Below are positions 1 to 8,257 of a DNA stretch of 64,000 nt, piece by piece; position 1 is the stretch's first letter, and each line of letters starts with the position of its first letter. The translations under genes were made by a program, and so were the position numbers. The notes beneath the pieces are model-generated. The model made no database searches and was not told where the DNA came from. It worked only from the letters and a program-made list of their open reading frames with translations. This stretch comes from S146-42 sp965371965 (GTDB lineage: Bacteria; Planctomycetota; Phycisphaerae; Phycisphaerales; UBA1924), in assembly GCA_965371965.1 (NCBI GenBank), contig CBDVAM010000002.1, forward strand, positions 1 through 64,000, read 5' to 3'.

Positions 1-292
1 ACCCCATCCCGTTCAGCCACAGCCGCCGATTGTCGAACGTCTTGTCCCACAACAGGAACCCGCCGCACACCACCAGCCCACCCACCAGCATCGGAATCAC
101 GGCGAACCCAAACGTTTCCCGCATCAACCACAACGGCACCGGCGGCCCCAGAAACAGTACACAGAACTCCACCCACAGCCAAGCGCGCCGACGCCAACCC
201 ACACACACATCGTCGCCGCCACCATCACCACCGACACCGCGCTCAACGTCGCGCCCAGCCCGCTCACGCATGCCCAATCGCTCCCGATCCAT
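1..292 (-). CDS. Partial CPBP-type intramembrane protease, N-terminal part
   Basis: This frame runs off the left edge, so only about 97 N-terminal residues are visible. The translation begins MDRERLGMRE and passes through a WLWVEFCVLF hydrophobic segment, a second hydrophobic stretch (FAVIPMLVGGLVV) and the motif WDKTFDNRRLWLN. A 'D-x-T/S-F-D-R-R-x-L-W' block after the second membrane helix is typical of CPBP (Abi-type) glutamic intramembrane proteases. The catalytic Glu-Glu region lies outside the window, so the assignment is by N-terminal resemblance only. A later in-frame ATG at 271 is an alternative start. It is divergent from the thiolase gene. Confidence 0.5.
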   Translation of the reverse strand, partial: MDRERLGMRERAGRDVERGVGGDGGGDDVCVGWRRRAWLWVEFCVLFLGPPVPLWLMRETFGFAVIPMLVGGLVVCGGFLLWDKTFDNRRLWLNGMG

Positions 293-429
293 CTGCCGAA
301 ACTCCCCAATTCACACTGCCCGACGCCTACGATTCTTCCCGCTTGCTCGCCCCCGATTTCGTCTTCGAGGCGCTCGCCAAGCACCCAAGTTTGCCGGTCC
401 TTTCCTGCCACTGTTCCACGGAGATAGAG

Positions 430-1617
430 ATGTCCAACCCCGTCATCGTCGCAGCAAAGCGTACACCCATCGGCCGCTTCCTCGGCGGGCTCGCCCGCAC
501 ACCCTCCCCCCAGCTCGGCTCCTACGCCATCCGCGCCCTCATCGACCAGAACCCTCACATCCTCGACCAGGTCGACGAGTGCATCATGGGCTGCGTCCTC
601 CAGGCGGGCCTCGGCCAGAACCCCGCCCGCCAGGCCGGCCTCAAAGCGGGCCTCCCCACAACCCTCTCCGCCAAGACCATCAACAAGGTCTGCGGCAGCG
701 GCCTCGAAGCCGTCATCCTCGCCGCTCAGTCCATCAAAGCGGGCGACAACCACTGCGTCATCGCCGGCGGCTTCGAGAACATGTCCGCCGCCCCCCACTA
801 CAGCTTCCTCCGCAACGGCGTCAAGTTCGGCGAAGCCAAGTTCGAGGACCACATGCAGCACGACGGCCTCTTCTGCGCCCTCGAATGCTGGGGCATGACC
901 AATGCCGCGGATCACATCGCCAAGAAGTACGAAATCTGGCGCGAGGAACAGGACCGCTTCAGCGCCCAGTCCCACCAGCGAGCCGCCGCCGCGACTAGCG
1001 AGGGCCACTTCAAGGACGAACTCATCCCCCTCACCGGCGAGCAACTCGGCAACCGCAAAAAGCCCGGCCCAGATGGCGGCGTCTCCGCCGACGAGGGCAT
1101 CCGCCCGGAATCCACCGCAGAGGGCCTCGCCAAGCTCCGCACCATCCCCGGGCACGACTTCATCACCGCCGCCAACGCCTCACAGATCTCAGACGGAGCC
1201 GCGGCGACCCTCGTCATGTCCTCCACCAAGGCCGAAGAACTCGCCATCAAGCCGCTCGCCCAGATCCTCAGCTACCACACCCACGGCGTAGACCCCAAGG
1301 ACATCTTCGCCGCCCCCATCGGCGGCATCCGCGGCGCACTCAAGAAGGCCAACCTCGAACTCAAGGACATCGACCTGTTCGAGCTCAACGAAGCCTTCGC
1401 CGCCCAGGTTCTGTGCAATATCAAGGAACTGGGCATCGATGAGTCCAGGCTCAACATCTGCGGCGGCGGCATCGCCCTCGGCCACCCCATCGGAGCCTCC
1501 GGCGCAAGAGTCCTCACCACCCTCCTCCACCAGATGCACCGCACCGGCGCCAAGCGAGGCGTCGTCGCGCTCTGCCTCGGCGGAGGCAACGCCGTGGCGA
1601 TGGTTGTCGAGGCCTAA
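430..1617 (+). CDS. Acetyl-CoA C-acyltransferase (thiolase)
   Basis: This is a 395-residue thiolase, the normal family length. It would condense two acyl-CoA units or cleave 3-ketoacyl-CoA in the cytoplasm. All catalytic blocks are present: the nucleophilic cysteine in NKVCGSGLEA, the NEAFAAQ motif, the histidine in GGGIALGHPIGASGAR, and the C-terminal CLGGGNAVAM cysteine. The start was chosen at ATG 430 because the translation begins directly with SNPVIVAAKRTPIGRF and a GGAGAT-like ribosome site precedes it; the open frame extends further upstream but reads as non-coding. Biosynthetic (atoB/phaA-like) and degradative types cannot be separated here. It stands alone, with no other fatty-acid genes nearby. 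Confidence 0.93.
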   Translation: MSNPVIVAAKRTPIGRFLGGLARTPSPQLGSYAIRALIDQNPHILDQVDECIMGCVLQAGLGQNPARQAGLKAGLPTTLSAKTINKVCGSGLEAVILAAQSIKAGDNHCVIAGGFENMSAAPHYSFLRNGVKFGEAKFEDHMQHDGLFCALECWGMTNAADHIAKKYEIWREEQDRFSAQSHQRAAAATSEGHFKDELIPLTGEQLGNRKKPGPDGGVSADEGIRPESTAEGLAKLRTIPGHDFITAANASQISDGAAATLVMSSTKAEELAIKPLAQILSYHTHGVDPKDIFAAPIGGIRGALKKANLELKDIDLFELNEAFAAQVLCNIKELGIDESRLNICGGGIALGHPIGASGARVLTTLLHQMHRTGAKRGVVALCLGGGNAVAMVVEA

Positions 1618-1660
1618 TCACCCCTGACTCGCGCCGACCCACGATCGGCCTCGCGCTCCC

Positions 1661-1767
1661 GACCCCGGAGGGGTCAACGCCTGTAGCCACGGGTGAAGCG
1701 CAGCCGCGCAAGCGGCGAAACGCAACCCGTGGTAACATGATGTCTGGATTCCGCCCCGGAGGGGCGG
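1661..1767. repeat. Hairpin-rich REP-like element
   Basis: Three inverted repeats lie side by side in the thiolase/1840 spacer. They are GACCCC-GGA-GGGGTC (1661-1675), an 8-bp stem CCACGGGT (1687-1694) pairing with ACCCGTGG (1725-1732), and CCGCCCC-GGA-GGGGCGG (1751-1767). The 'CCACGGGT ... ACCCGTGG' block next to 'CCCCGGAGGGG' resembles dispersed non-coding elements I associate with planctomycete and verrucomicrobial genomes. It has no coding potential. Whether it is mobile or terminates transcription cannot be told from one copy. Confidence 0.6.
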
Positions 1768-1839
1768 ACGAACTATTCTATCGAAGGAAACTGCCACAAT
1801 AGCTGTTGACAGCATATAGTGCCATTCTGGAGCAACCCA

Positions 1840-3420
1840 ATGATTGTCTACTCCGCAAGTCTTCAGCTCACTAACCATGATGTGCTAACCAAGGTTGCCG
1901 GTGCTGTCGAGACTTGGTTGAGCGAGAAGAAGGGACTGCTGGATATTTCGCCGCTCATGGATCAGCCGGCTCGCCGAGAGTTCGGCGACGGAGTCTACCT
2001 AGAAACCGCCAGGTCTGAAGACGATGACTCCCCCGCATTTGCCGTCCGCTTCGCCCATCCTGATCGGCACGTTCGCGGTCGTGAGTGGCTAACAGAAGTC
2101 GGAGTGCGGGTTGGCAAGGGAGAGTCCAACTGTACTATTGTGCTCCACACGAGTGAATCGAGCGCGCAGGTCAGTGCTCAGGTCGAAACCACGCGACCCC
2201 TCGTAGTGCCCGAAATCCTCGGGCGGTGCAGTCTCAGCAGCGGCACGGCTGGCGGCAAGCTGCGATACCTTACTGAGGCAGACTGTGAGGCCTTTGACTG
2301 GACAGTTAGGGATCCCGATCGACGGCATCCTCTGGTTCTGGTCAGCCCTCGTGAGCGCGGCGGCTATTGCGTCGATCCCAACCGCCTGAATGACCTGCTC
2401 GTCGGCATAGCTGATGTCGTGCTGATACCCGAGAGCACGGACACCTTTGCGATTGCCGACGCTATTGGCTCTCAGCTTTGCGCCTATCACGGCGCGGTCA
2501 ACATTCTCTGGCCAGTTGTCAATCGTGTGACGGGTTCGTTCGTACCCTCAACACGCCTGTTGACCGCCGATTTGGAGAATGTCTCGGCACAAGGCAAGCG
2601 GCCCGAACCGGACATACTCGCACTGATCGGTCATCGCACCAACGCAGCAAATGCCCGAGCCCATATCTCCCCCGAGCGAGTCCAGACTCTTTCGCTCAGG
2701 GCGGCACTGACCAAGGCGGGCGAAGCCAAAACCGTGGAGGATGCCGACCTCGCTAGTTTGTACAAGCAGGTCGATGAGGACCAACGCGCGGAGATCTGCG
2801 ACCTGAAGTCAACTCTGGAGATCGAGGAACGCGAGCGCAACGCTGCTGACAGCCAGGTCAAGGAGTTGGACAATACTGTCAAGGCGCTACAGGGCCAGTT
2901 GCAACGAGCGGGAAGCACGACGTCGTTGTCAACGTCAGAGCTCTCAGATGAAGATCGAAACGCGATCGTCCAGGCGATGGCGGACAATGCCGCACTGCAC
3001 GATTGTCTTGAGGCGATTGGTCGCCTGTACCGTGGACGCGTCGTCATTCTCGACAGTGCGCTCGCCTCGGCTCGCAAAGCCAACAAATTCAACGCCCCAA
3101 GAAAGGCATTCGACCTTTTGTCACGCCTTTGTAGTGAGTACTACAACGCCATGATCACCGGAAAAGGCACCAACGCCGCAAGGCAGATCTTTGGGAAGAA
3201 CGCGTTCTCTCCGAAAGAGTCCGAGACAGTCGAGGGGAACAGGCGAGCCGTCAAGCTGCGGACCTTCACCTACAAAGACGAGGATACGCCGATGATGGCA
3301 CACCTGAAAATCGGTGTAAAACCCAGCGTTGCCGAGACCTTCCGCTGCCACTTCCTCTGGGATTCTGACGATCGTGTCATTGTAATCGGGCATTGTGGCA
3401 AGCATCTCGATCACAAGTGA
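1840..3420 (+). CDS. Hypothetical protein with central coiled coil, lower GC than neighbours
   Basis: I cannot assign a function to this 526-residue soluble protein. ATG 1840 was chosen because GGAG (1829-1832) sits 7 nt upstream; an in-frame GTG at 1819 lacks such a site. The N-terminal half looks globular and contains the run HPLVLVSPRERGGYCVDPNR followed by an 'ADVVLIPESTDTFAIADAIG' segment, suggesting a conserved alpha/beta domain. Residues about 310-365 are charged and coiled-coil-like. The C-terminus holds a compact block (HLKIGVKP, then RCHFLWDSDDRVIVIGHCGKHL) that resembles a small beta-sheet domain ending in 'IGHxGKHL', a pattern seen in some RelE/ParE-like proteins; that likeness is weak inference. 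Sampled lines have 53-65% GC, below most flanking genes, and a repeat element lies just upstream, so horizontal acquisition is likely. Confidence 0.8.
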   Translation: MIVYSASLQLTNHDVLTKVAGAVETWLSEKKGLLDISPLMDQPARREFGDGVYLETARSEDDDSPAFAVRFAHPDRHVRGREWLTEVGVRVGKGESNCTIVLHTSESSAQVSAQVETTRPLVVPEILGRCSLSSGTAGGKLRYLTEADCEAFDWTVRDPDRRHPLVLVSPRERGGYCVDPNRLNDLLVGIADVVLIPESTDTFAIADAIGSQLCAYHGAVNILWPVVNRVTGSFVPSTRLLTADLENVSAQGKRPEPDILALIGHRTNAANARAHISPERVQTLSLRAALTKAGEAKTVEDADLASLYKQVDEDQRAEICDLKSTLEIEERERNAADSQVKELDNTVKALQGQLQRAGSTTSLSTSELSDEDRNAIVQAMADNAALHDCLEAIGRLYRGRVVILDSALASARKANKFNAPRKAFDLLSRLCSEYYNAMITGKGTNAARQIFGKNAFSPKESETVEGNRRAVKLRTFTYKDEDTPMMAHLKIGVKPSVAETFRCHFLWDSDDRVIVIGHCGKHLDHK

Positions 3421-3501
3421 GGGCAGGTACCACAAACCCATGCCACTGACCCTTCCAAGGACCAGTGCTCCTCATCGCAACACCTACCCACCCAAGAAGC
3501 A

Positions 3502-3521
3502 CTGACCATCCGAATGGTCAG
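3502..3521. other. Perfect 8-bp hairpin in the 3421-3647 spacer
   Basis: CTGACCAT (3502-3509) pairs perfectly with ATGGTCAG (3514-3521) around a CCGA loop, 82 nt after the stop of the 1840 gene. There is no T-run after it, so it is not a classical intrinsic terminator. The rest of the spacer shows no gene. Confidence 0.4.
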
Positions 3522-3647
3522 CGGCACATCAATCCCCAACTCCCAAACGCAACTTTTCTCGCACGACACCCATCCCTCGTCCGCCACATCACGACCCTAC
3601 ACACCCTCCCCGTCGACGCCGAGCACATCTGCGAAAACAATACCCCC

Positions 3648-4200
3648 ATGATCGCAATCCAAACCCAACTCGAACCCGACCCGACCGAAACTCCAATCGA
3701 CGCCCCTCCTCAAAACCCCAGACCCGAATCCCCAGACCCCTCCCCCGACCCTCGACCCCCTACCCCCGACCCGTCGCCGTTCGGCGACCTCAACGAAGAC
3801 GCCCTCCTCCGCGACTTCCTCACCGCCGACATCGACCTCCTCGACATCTGCGACAACCACGATCTGAAAATCACCCAGCTCGACGCCTGGCTCAACCAAC
3901 CACGGATCCAACAAGCCCTCGAAACCCTCGAACGCATCAACGAAACACGCGAGCGCGCCATCCTCGCCCAGGCAAGACCCATCGCCGCCTACCGACTCCA
4001 GCAGGCCGCCGCCAGAGACCCTGCGCAAATCGACCCCAAACTCCGCACCACCCACGAATCCGCGCGCAAGGCCGCCGCCCAACTCCTCCGCACCCCCGAC
4101 GTGCGCAGCAACGTCCCCACAAGAGGCCCTGGCGCAAGCCTGGGCTCCAATCCACCGAAACACACCATCAACCAACACCCAACCGATACGCCATCGTGTG
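3648..4200 (+). CDS. Hypothetical helical DNA-binding-like protein, 3' end unresolved
   Basis: ATG 3648 opens a protein with a proline-rich N-terminus (residues about 13-43, built on PDP/PTPDP motifs) followed by a mostly helical segment beginning DLLDICDNHDLKITQLDAW. That segment resembles helix-turn-helix or terminase-small-subunit-like hypothetical proteins that I have seen in Phycisphaerales. The frame then has no stop codon until 5897, far past the next gene, and its translation becomes composition-driven nonsense after about 4130. In another frame a coding-looking stretch (QEALAQAWAP) follows near 4118, which suggests a one-base shift there. The end coordinate given is only where coding character is lost. 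No conserved partner is visible. Confidence 0.45.
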
Positions 4201-4324
4201 CCCGAAAGCACAGCACAGCACCACCGCGCCCATCGCCCGACACTATCGACGACCCTCAAGCCTCCTCGTTCGACCGCCCGTCACCCGCCCCACGGATCCA
4301 TTCAACCAACTACACTCCATTCCA

Positions 4325-4792
4325 ATGCCCGACAAGCCCCCACAACCCTGGACATCCAACGCACCCTTCTCCACCCAGCGCATCCGCGCCGCAGCCGTCT
4401 ACTGCTCCGACGGACGCTTCGGCGAGCAGTTCGATGACCTCTGCCACAACGCACTCGACCTCCCCCGCTACGACCGCCTCGCCGTCCCCGGCGGCGCGGC
4501 CTGCCTCGCCGGACACTTCTCCGCCCACAGCGAAGAGCACTCCGTCGAACAACAACTCCGCTTCCTCATCGAGGTCCACGAGATCGAGCGGGTCGTGCTC
4601 ATCGCCCACCAGGGCTGCGCGTACTACACCCACCGCCTCAACATCCACACGATCGACCTGCACGCCCGCCAGCTCGACGACCTCGCCCGCGCCACCACAC
4701 ATGTCCGGGGGCTCAACGCCAACCTGCAAGTCGATGCCTTCTTCGCGGCCCTCGACGACGACCAAGTCACCTTCAACCAGATCGACGCCTAA
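4325..4792 (+). CDS. Beta-carbonic-anhydrase-like protein
   Basis: This is a 155-residue cytoplasmic protein, shorter than classical beta-carbonic anhydrases (about 200 residues). It keeps the zinc/active-site blocks in order: CSDGR near residue 27, containing the first Cys and the Asp-Arg dyad, a Pro-Gly-Gly-rich loop (VPGGAACLAG), and HQGC near residue 97, supplying the His and second Cys ligands. These features would allow reversible CO2 hydration, but the short C-terminus leaves the dimer and substrate pocket uncertain, so it may be a divergent paralogue. ATG 4325 was preferred over the upstream GTG at 4196 because the added 43 residues are low-complexity. It lies immediately downstream of the hypothetical gene at 3648. 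Confidence 0.75.
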   Translation: MPDKPPQPWTSNAPFSTQRIRAAAVYCSDGRFGEQFDDLCHNALDLPRYDRLAVPGGAACLAGHFSAHSEEHSVEQQLRFLIEVHEIERVVLIAHQGCAYYTHRLNIHTIDLHARQLDDLARATTHVRGLNANLQVDAFFAALDDDQVTFNQIDA

Positions 4793-4928
4793 CTCTCCAC
4801 GCTCGAACGTCTCCCTACGAGCCCGAAGCGCAAGCGAGCCTGCGACACTCCAAGCACTCGCCCGTCCCGCCATCTCCCCGCCACAAGACCTCTCCACTCC
4901 GTGCCACTCTGTGACACTCCGTGGTAGT

Positions 4929-5249
4929 TCATATTTTTCGCTCTTCGTTCTTCGCTTTTCGCTCTCCCCCCCAGGGATCCTCCCGCCTCGGCCCGTACCA
5001 CATGTCCAACCTCTCGCGTTTCTTCAACCGCCGCGTCCCGCCGACGAAGAGCTTGCCGATCTCGACGGACATCTCCCAGAACGAGTACGTCCGCAGCTTC
5101 CGCCCCGAGGTCACGACCGCCGATGGAACCGACACATACCGCCCCTGCTTGCGCAGCCGGCGTGCCAGCAGGAGCTCCTCGTCGTGTGCTGGGATGACAA
5201 AGCTGACGAGCACATCGTCATGCCAAGCCCGGATCACCCAGAGGCTCAT
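4929..5249 (-). pseudogene. Glycosyltransferase family 2 remnant with central deletion
   Basis: The minus-strand frame joins the typical N-terminus of a GT-A family 2 glycosyltransferase (VSFVIPAHDEELLLARRL) directly to the typical C-terminus of the same family (KQGRYVSVPSAVVTSGRKLR, then LDMWYGPRRED). A full-length relative would carry roughly 150 or more residues between these parts, including the nucleotide-sugar-binding DxD and catalytic region. The join is near 5150-5160 and keeps the frame open. Without the central part it cannot bind nucleotide-sugar, so it is called a pseudogene. The adjoining spacer (about 4880-4970) contains short direct repeats of CACTCCGTG and TTCGCTCTTCG type and no gene. 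Confidence 0.7.
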
Positions 5250-5261
5250 AGCGCAAGGCGA

Positions 5262-5289
5262 CACCCCCGCCTTCAAGAAGGCGGGGGTG
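5262..5289. other. 13-bp perfect hairpin between secreted-protein gene and GT2 remnant
   Basis: CACCCCCGCCTTC (5262-5274) pairs with GAAGGCGGGGGTG (5277-5289) across a two-base AA centre. It lies about 35 nt past the stop of the minus-strand gene ending at 5324, where a terminator is expected, but no T-run follows on that strand. It also overlaps the extended N-terminus of the decayed glycosyltransferase frame. Confidence 0.5.
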
Positions 5290-5323
5290 GGCCTGGTCAG
5301 AAAACACGACAGTCAAAAAGTGA

Positions 5324-6580
5324 TCAGCAGCCGATCACGAAAAGATCCAGGTACGCAAAGAAGTCGTTGGAATCGATGGTTCCGTTGCCATCAATGTCCG
5401 CCCTCGGATCATCGGCGGCAAAGAGATCCAGAAAGTCGAAGAAGTCGTCGGCATCGGCATCGCCGTCGCCGTCGATGTCGGCACCACAGTTCTTGGGCGG
5501 CGCGATCGCGTTGAACAGCACGCTAGTCGTATTGCTGTCGCCATTCGGCACGGCCAGGTCGGCCATGGTGTCGCCGTTGAGGTCCGCGACGGCTATCTGC
5601 TGGGGAGCTGTGCCCGTGACGAACTGGACCGGCGCACCCAGCGTGCCGCCGAGGTTCTCCAGGCCGCTGACAAAGCTCAGATCCTCGTCGCCGACGACGA
5701 CGTCGAGGTCGCCATCACCGTCGAGGTCGACCGCGGCGATGTCGCCCGGGTTCTGCCCGCCGGTCGTGAAGAATGCCGGGCCGGTGAAGGTGCCCGCACC
5801 GGTGTTACTGAAGAGGTTGAGGAAATCGCCGGAGGCGAGTACGTCAACGTCGCCGTCGCCGTCCATGTCGCCGGTCTCGATCGAGCTCGGGCGCTGATTC
5901 GGTGTCGAGATGGACTGGGACATGCTGAACACGCCGGCGTTATTGGTGAAGAACGCCACGTCGCGGAGCTGGCGACGCCCTACGGCGAAGTCCAGATCGC
6001 CATCGCCGTCAAAGTCGCCGAAGTCTGCCCCGCCGGCCTCGTCACCGACCGAGACGTTGGTGGCGGTGAACACGCCGGCGTTGTTGACCAAGACCGAGAC
6101 GCTGGCGCCGCTGCGATTGGCGGTGAGCAGATCCATATCGCCATCGCCATCAACATCGCCCATTTTCATGGCGCGCGGCTCGCTACCGGTCGCGGCATCG
6201 CCCGCCGCACCGAACACGCCGGCGGTGTTGGTATATACCCGCACGGTGTTCATGTTCTTGAGAACGACGGCGAAGTCTGTGTCGCCGTCGCCATCGAAGT
6301 CATGGGCCTGGAGCGTGTCGGCGCCGCTGTTCGCGCCGGTGAAGATCTCTGCGGTCTGGGTGAATACACCGGCGTTGTTGGTGAAGATGAGGACGCGGTC
6401 CGGTTGGGATACCGAGACAGCGAGATCCATGTCACCGTCGCCATCCCAATCGCCCGCGGCGACACCGCCTGGGCGCTGCGCGGTCGCGAGGTTGGTTGCC
6501 GGGTCGAACGCCGGCACTTCTGCGACCACCGAGGCCGCCAAGCCTGCCACGAGGATCGCACTGATTGTCTTTCTGGTCAT
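5324..6580 (-). CDS. Secreted FG-GAP/VCBS repeat protein with GC-type dockerin
   Basis: This 418-residue exported protein starts at ATG 6580, preceded by AGGAG; the frame's earlier ATG adds a segment that is not signal-like. Residues 1-20 form a Sec signal peptide (MTRKTISAILVAGLAASVVA). About seven FG-GAP/VCBS blades follow, each carrying a calcium-type loop such as GDWDGDGDMDLAV or GDVDGDGDMDLL, which should fold as a beta-propeller. The C-terminus has two EF-hand-like dockerin loops (DGDGDADADDFF and DGNGTIDSNDFF) and ends LDLFVIGC. The Gly-Cys end is the hallmark of the GC-type dockerin family, presumed to anchor proteins at the cell surface. The ligand is unknown. It is the last of a same-strand run of secreted genes. 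Confidence 0.88.
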   Translation of the reverse strand: MTRKTISAILVAGLAASVVAEVPAFDPATNLATAQRPGGVAAGDWDGDGDMDLAVSVSQPDRVLIFTNNAGVFTQTAEIFTGANSGADTLQAHDFDGDGDTDFAVVLKNMNTVRVYTNTAGVFGAAGDAATGSEPRAMKMGDVDGDGDMDLLTANRSGASVSVLVNNAGVFTATNVSVGDEAGGADFGDFDGDGDLDFAVGRRQLRDVAFFTNNAGVFSMSQSISTPNQRPSSIETGDMDGDGDVDVLASGDFLNLFSNTGAGTFTGPAFFTTGGQNPGDIAAVDLDGDGDLDVVVGDEDLSFVSGLENLGGTLGAPVQFVTGTAPQQIAVADLNGDTMADLAVPNGDSNTTSVLFNAIAPPKNCGADIDGDGDADADDFFDFLDLFAADDPRADIDGNGTIDSNDFFAYLDLFVIGC

Positions 6581-6855
6581 GACTTCATCTCCTGTGTTTG
6601 AAGAGCTCGTTGATACGCCGCACAGCGCGGCACCGATGAGTTGCATGGCAACTCGCGTGCCAAAGTCGCGTCACAGGGTGCGCCGGCGTCGCTCGCTGTC
6701 ACGCAGCGCCGGGTGTCAAGTGACGATCGCCCCTGGCTTGCACTGGCCATGGCGATTGGCCAATAGTGTGGAAGCAAAGAGAAGACCGGAGCCCCATGGG
6801 CACCCGGCCTCCGGGTTTGAGTTTGCGCTGTCCGTTGCGACGGATCTACAACAAC

Positions 6856-8208
6856 TCAGCATCCGGTGACGAAGAGGTCGAGATACGCAAAGAAGTCGTC
6901 GGCGTCGATGTCGCCATCGCCGTCGATATCTGCGGCGGGGTCGTCGGCGGCGAACAGATCGAGATAGGTGAAGAAGTCGTCGGCGTCGGCATCGCCGTCA
7001 CCGTCGAGATCGGCAGCGCAGCCCAGAGCCGGATCGTCGTACCCGACGAGGTGGATGTCTCCACGCCCGGCGCCGAACGACCACGCCGTCCCGCCGACGA
7101 CGATCTTGTCGGTGCCGACGGCCACGGACCATGCCCGGTCGTCGGATACACCCCCGTCAGTCTCGCTCCAGAGCTCGACGCCGTTGGCGTCTGTGCGGAC
7201 GATGTACATGTCCGCGCCGCCCGCGCCGAACGAGCCGGTCATGCCTACGAAGATGAACCCGCCGTCGGGCATTACACGCACGCATTGGCCCTTGTCGTCG
7301 GCGCGCCCGTCTCCGAAGATCCGCGTCCAGATGGGCTCTCCCAGGTCATCGGTGCGAACGAGGGCCATATCGGAATCGCCCGACTGGTTCGCGAAACTCC
7401 CGGCGAGGACAAAGCCCCCGTCGGCGAGTTCGCGGATCGAACTCAGGGTGCTGGAGCCCCCGCCGTTGTTGTGCGTCTGGTCCCAGATCGCAACGCCGAG
7501 CTCATCTGTGCGGATCACCCACCAATCCCAGATTGGGCCTTGCACGAACCCGCCGATGATGTACCCGCCGGTGGAGACCTCTTCAATCGCGAGCGCAACG
7601 TCCGAGCCTGCGTTGGGGCCATCGTCGTACTCGTAGGTTTGCGCCCATTGCTGGATGCCGTTTGCGTCGGTCTTGACCACATACATGTCGTAGCTGCCGA
7701 AGTCGCCGTCGAGGAACCACGTCTGCCCGGCGATGATGAAGCCGCCGTCGGATGTGAGAGCCAGGGCGTGCGCTCTGCTGTCTCTGCCCGCGTCGTAGGT
7801 CCTCTCCCACAGCAGGCCGCCGTTGGCGTCTGTCCGGATGAGGAAGGCTCTGAATGAGCCGTTTCTCCCGGTCCTTCCGGCGATCGCGTACCCGCCACCG
7901 GGCAGCTCTTTGACATCGGCCCCGTAGTTATGGAAGTCCGATAGGTTATCGAATGTCCGCGACCACTCCTGGTCGCCGTTGGCGTCGGTCTTCACGAGGT
8001 ACACGGCTATGCCCGAGTTGGGTGAGAACGATCTGCTGAACCCGACGGCGATGTACCCGCCATCGCGCGTCGCCTCGATCGCGAATGCCCCGTCCTCGCT
8101 TTCGCCGCCATAATCGCGTGTGAAGAGAACGTCTTGGGCGCGTGCCCCCGGGGTGCCGCCCGCGACCAGCACCGCGGCGAAGACCATGAGTTTTCTCTGA
8201 GCGTGCAT
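6856..8208 (-). CDS. Secreted repeat (propeller-like) protein with GC-type dockerin
   Basis: The 450-residue product begins at ATG 8208 with AGGAG upstream and a signal peptide ending in GARAQ. The body consists of about eight repeats of roughly 50 residues with the signature GGYI/FxxAGxT, then xVKTDANGxxxW, which suggests a beta-propeller. It ends with a dockerin pair (DGDGDADADDFFTYLDLF and DGDGDIDADDFFAYLDLF) and a terminal GC. Export and surface anchoring follow from this architecture; no enzymatic motif is visible. It is separated by about 50 nt from the next upstream same-strand gene, so co-transcription is plausible. Confidence 0.87.
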   Translation of the reverse strand: MHAQRKLMVFAAVLVAGGTPGARAQDVLFTRDYGGESEDGAFAIEATRDGGYIAVGFSRSFSPNSGIAVYLVKTDANGDQEWSRTFDNLSDFHNYGADVKELPGGGYAIAGRTGRNGSFRAFLIRTDANGGLLWERTYDAGRDSRAHALALTSDGGFIIAGQTWFLDGDFGSYDMYVVKTDANGIQQWAQTYEYDDGPNAGSDVALAIEEVSTGGYIIGGFVQGPIWDWWVIRTDELGVAIWDQTHNNGGGSSTLSSIRELADGGFVLAGSFANQSGDSDMALVRTDDLGEPIWTRIFGDGRADDKGQCVRVMPDGGFIFVGMTGSFGAGGADMYIVRTDANGVELWSETDGGVSDDRAWSVAVGTDKIVVGGTAWSFGAGRGDIHLVGYDDPALGCAADLDGDGDADADDFFTYLDLFAADDPAADIDGDGDIDADDFFAYLDLFVTGC

Positions 8209-8257
8209 GATGATGCTCCTTGAGACTGTCGGGTGTGGACCCGGTGCCGGTCGCTTC

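Noticed and set aside
124..1155. A 343-codon minus-strand frame over the thiolase
   Set aside because: It is antisense to an unmistakable thiolase. The real minus-strand gene here is in another frame and ends its visible part at the left edge.
1806..1811. TTGACA upstream of the gene at 1840
   Set aside because: No matching -10 element lies at a 16-18 bp distance; the position would fall on the ribosome site.
3465..5897. An 810-codon open frame on the plus strand
   Set aside because: Only about 3648-4130 has coding character. The rest overlaps the carbonic-anhydrase-like gene, the glycosyltransferase remnant and the antisense of the FG-GAP dockerin gene and is low-complexity Ser/Pro/Thr.
6786..6825. 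Stem CCGGAG/CTCCGG past the gene at 6856 as a terminator
   Set aside because: The stem is only six bp with a loop of about 18 bases and a weak T-rich tail, so it is not reported as a feature.
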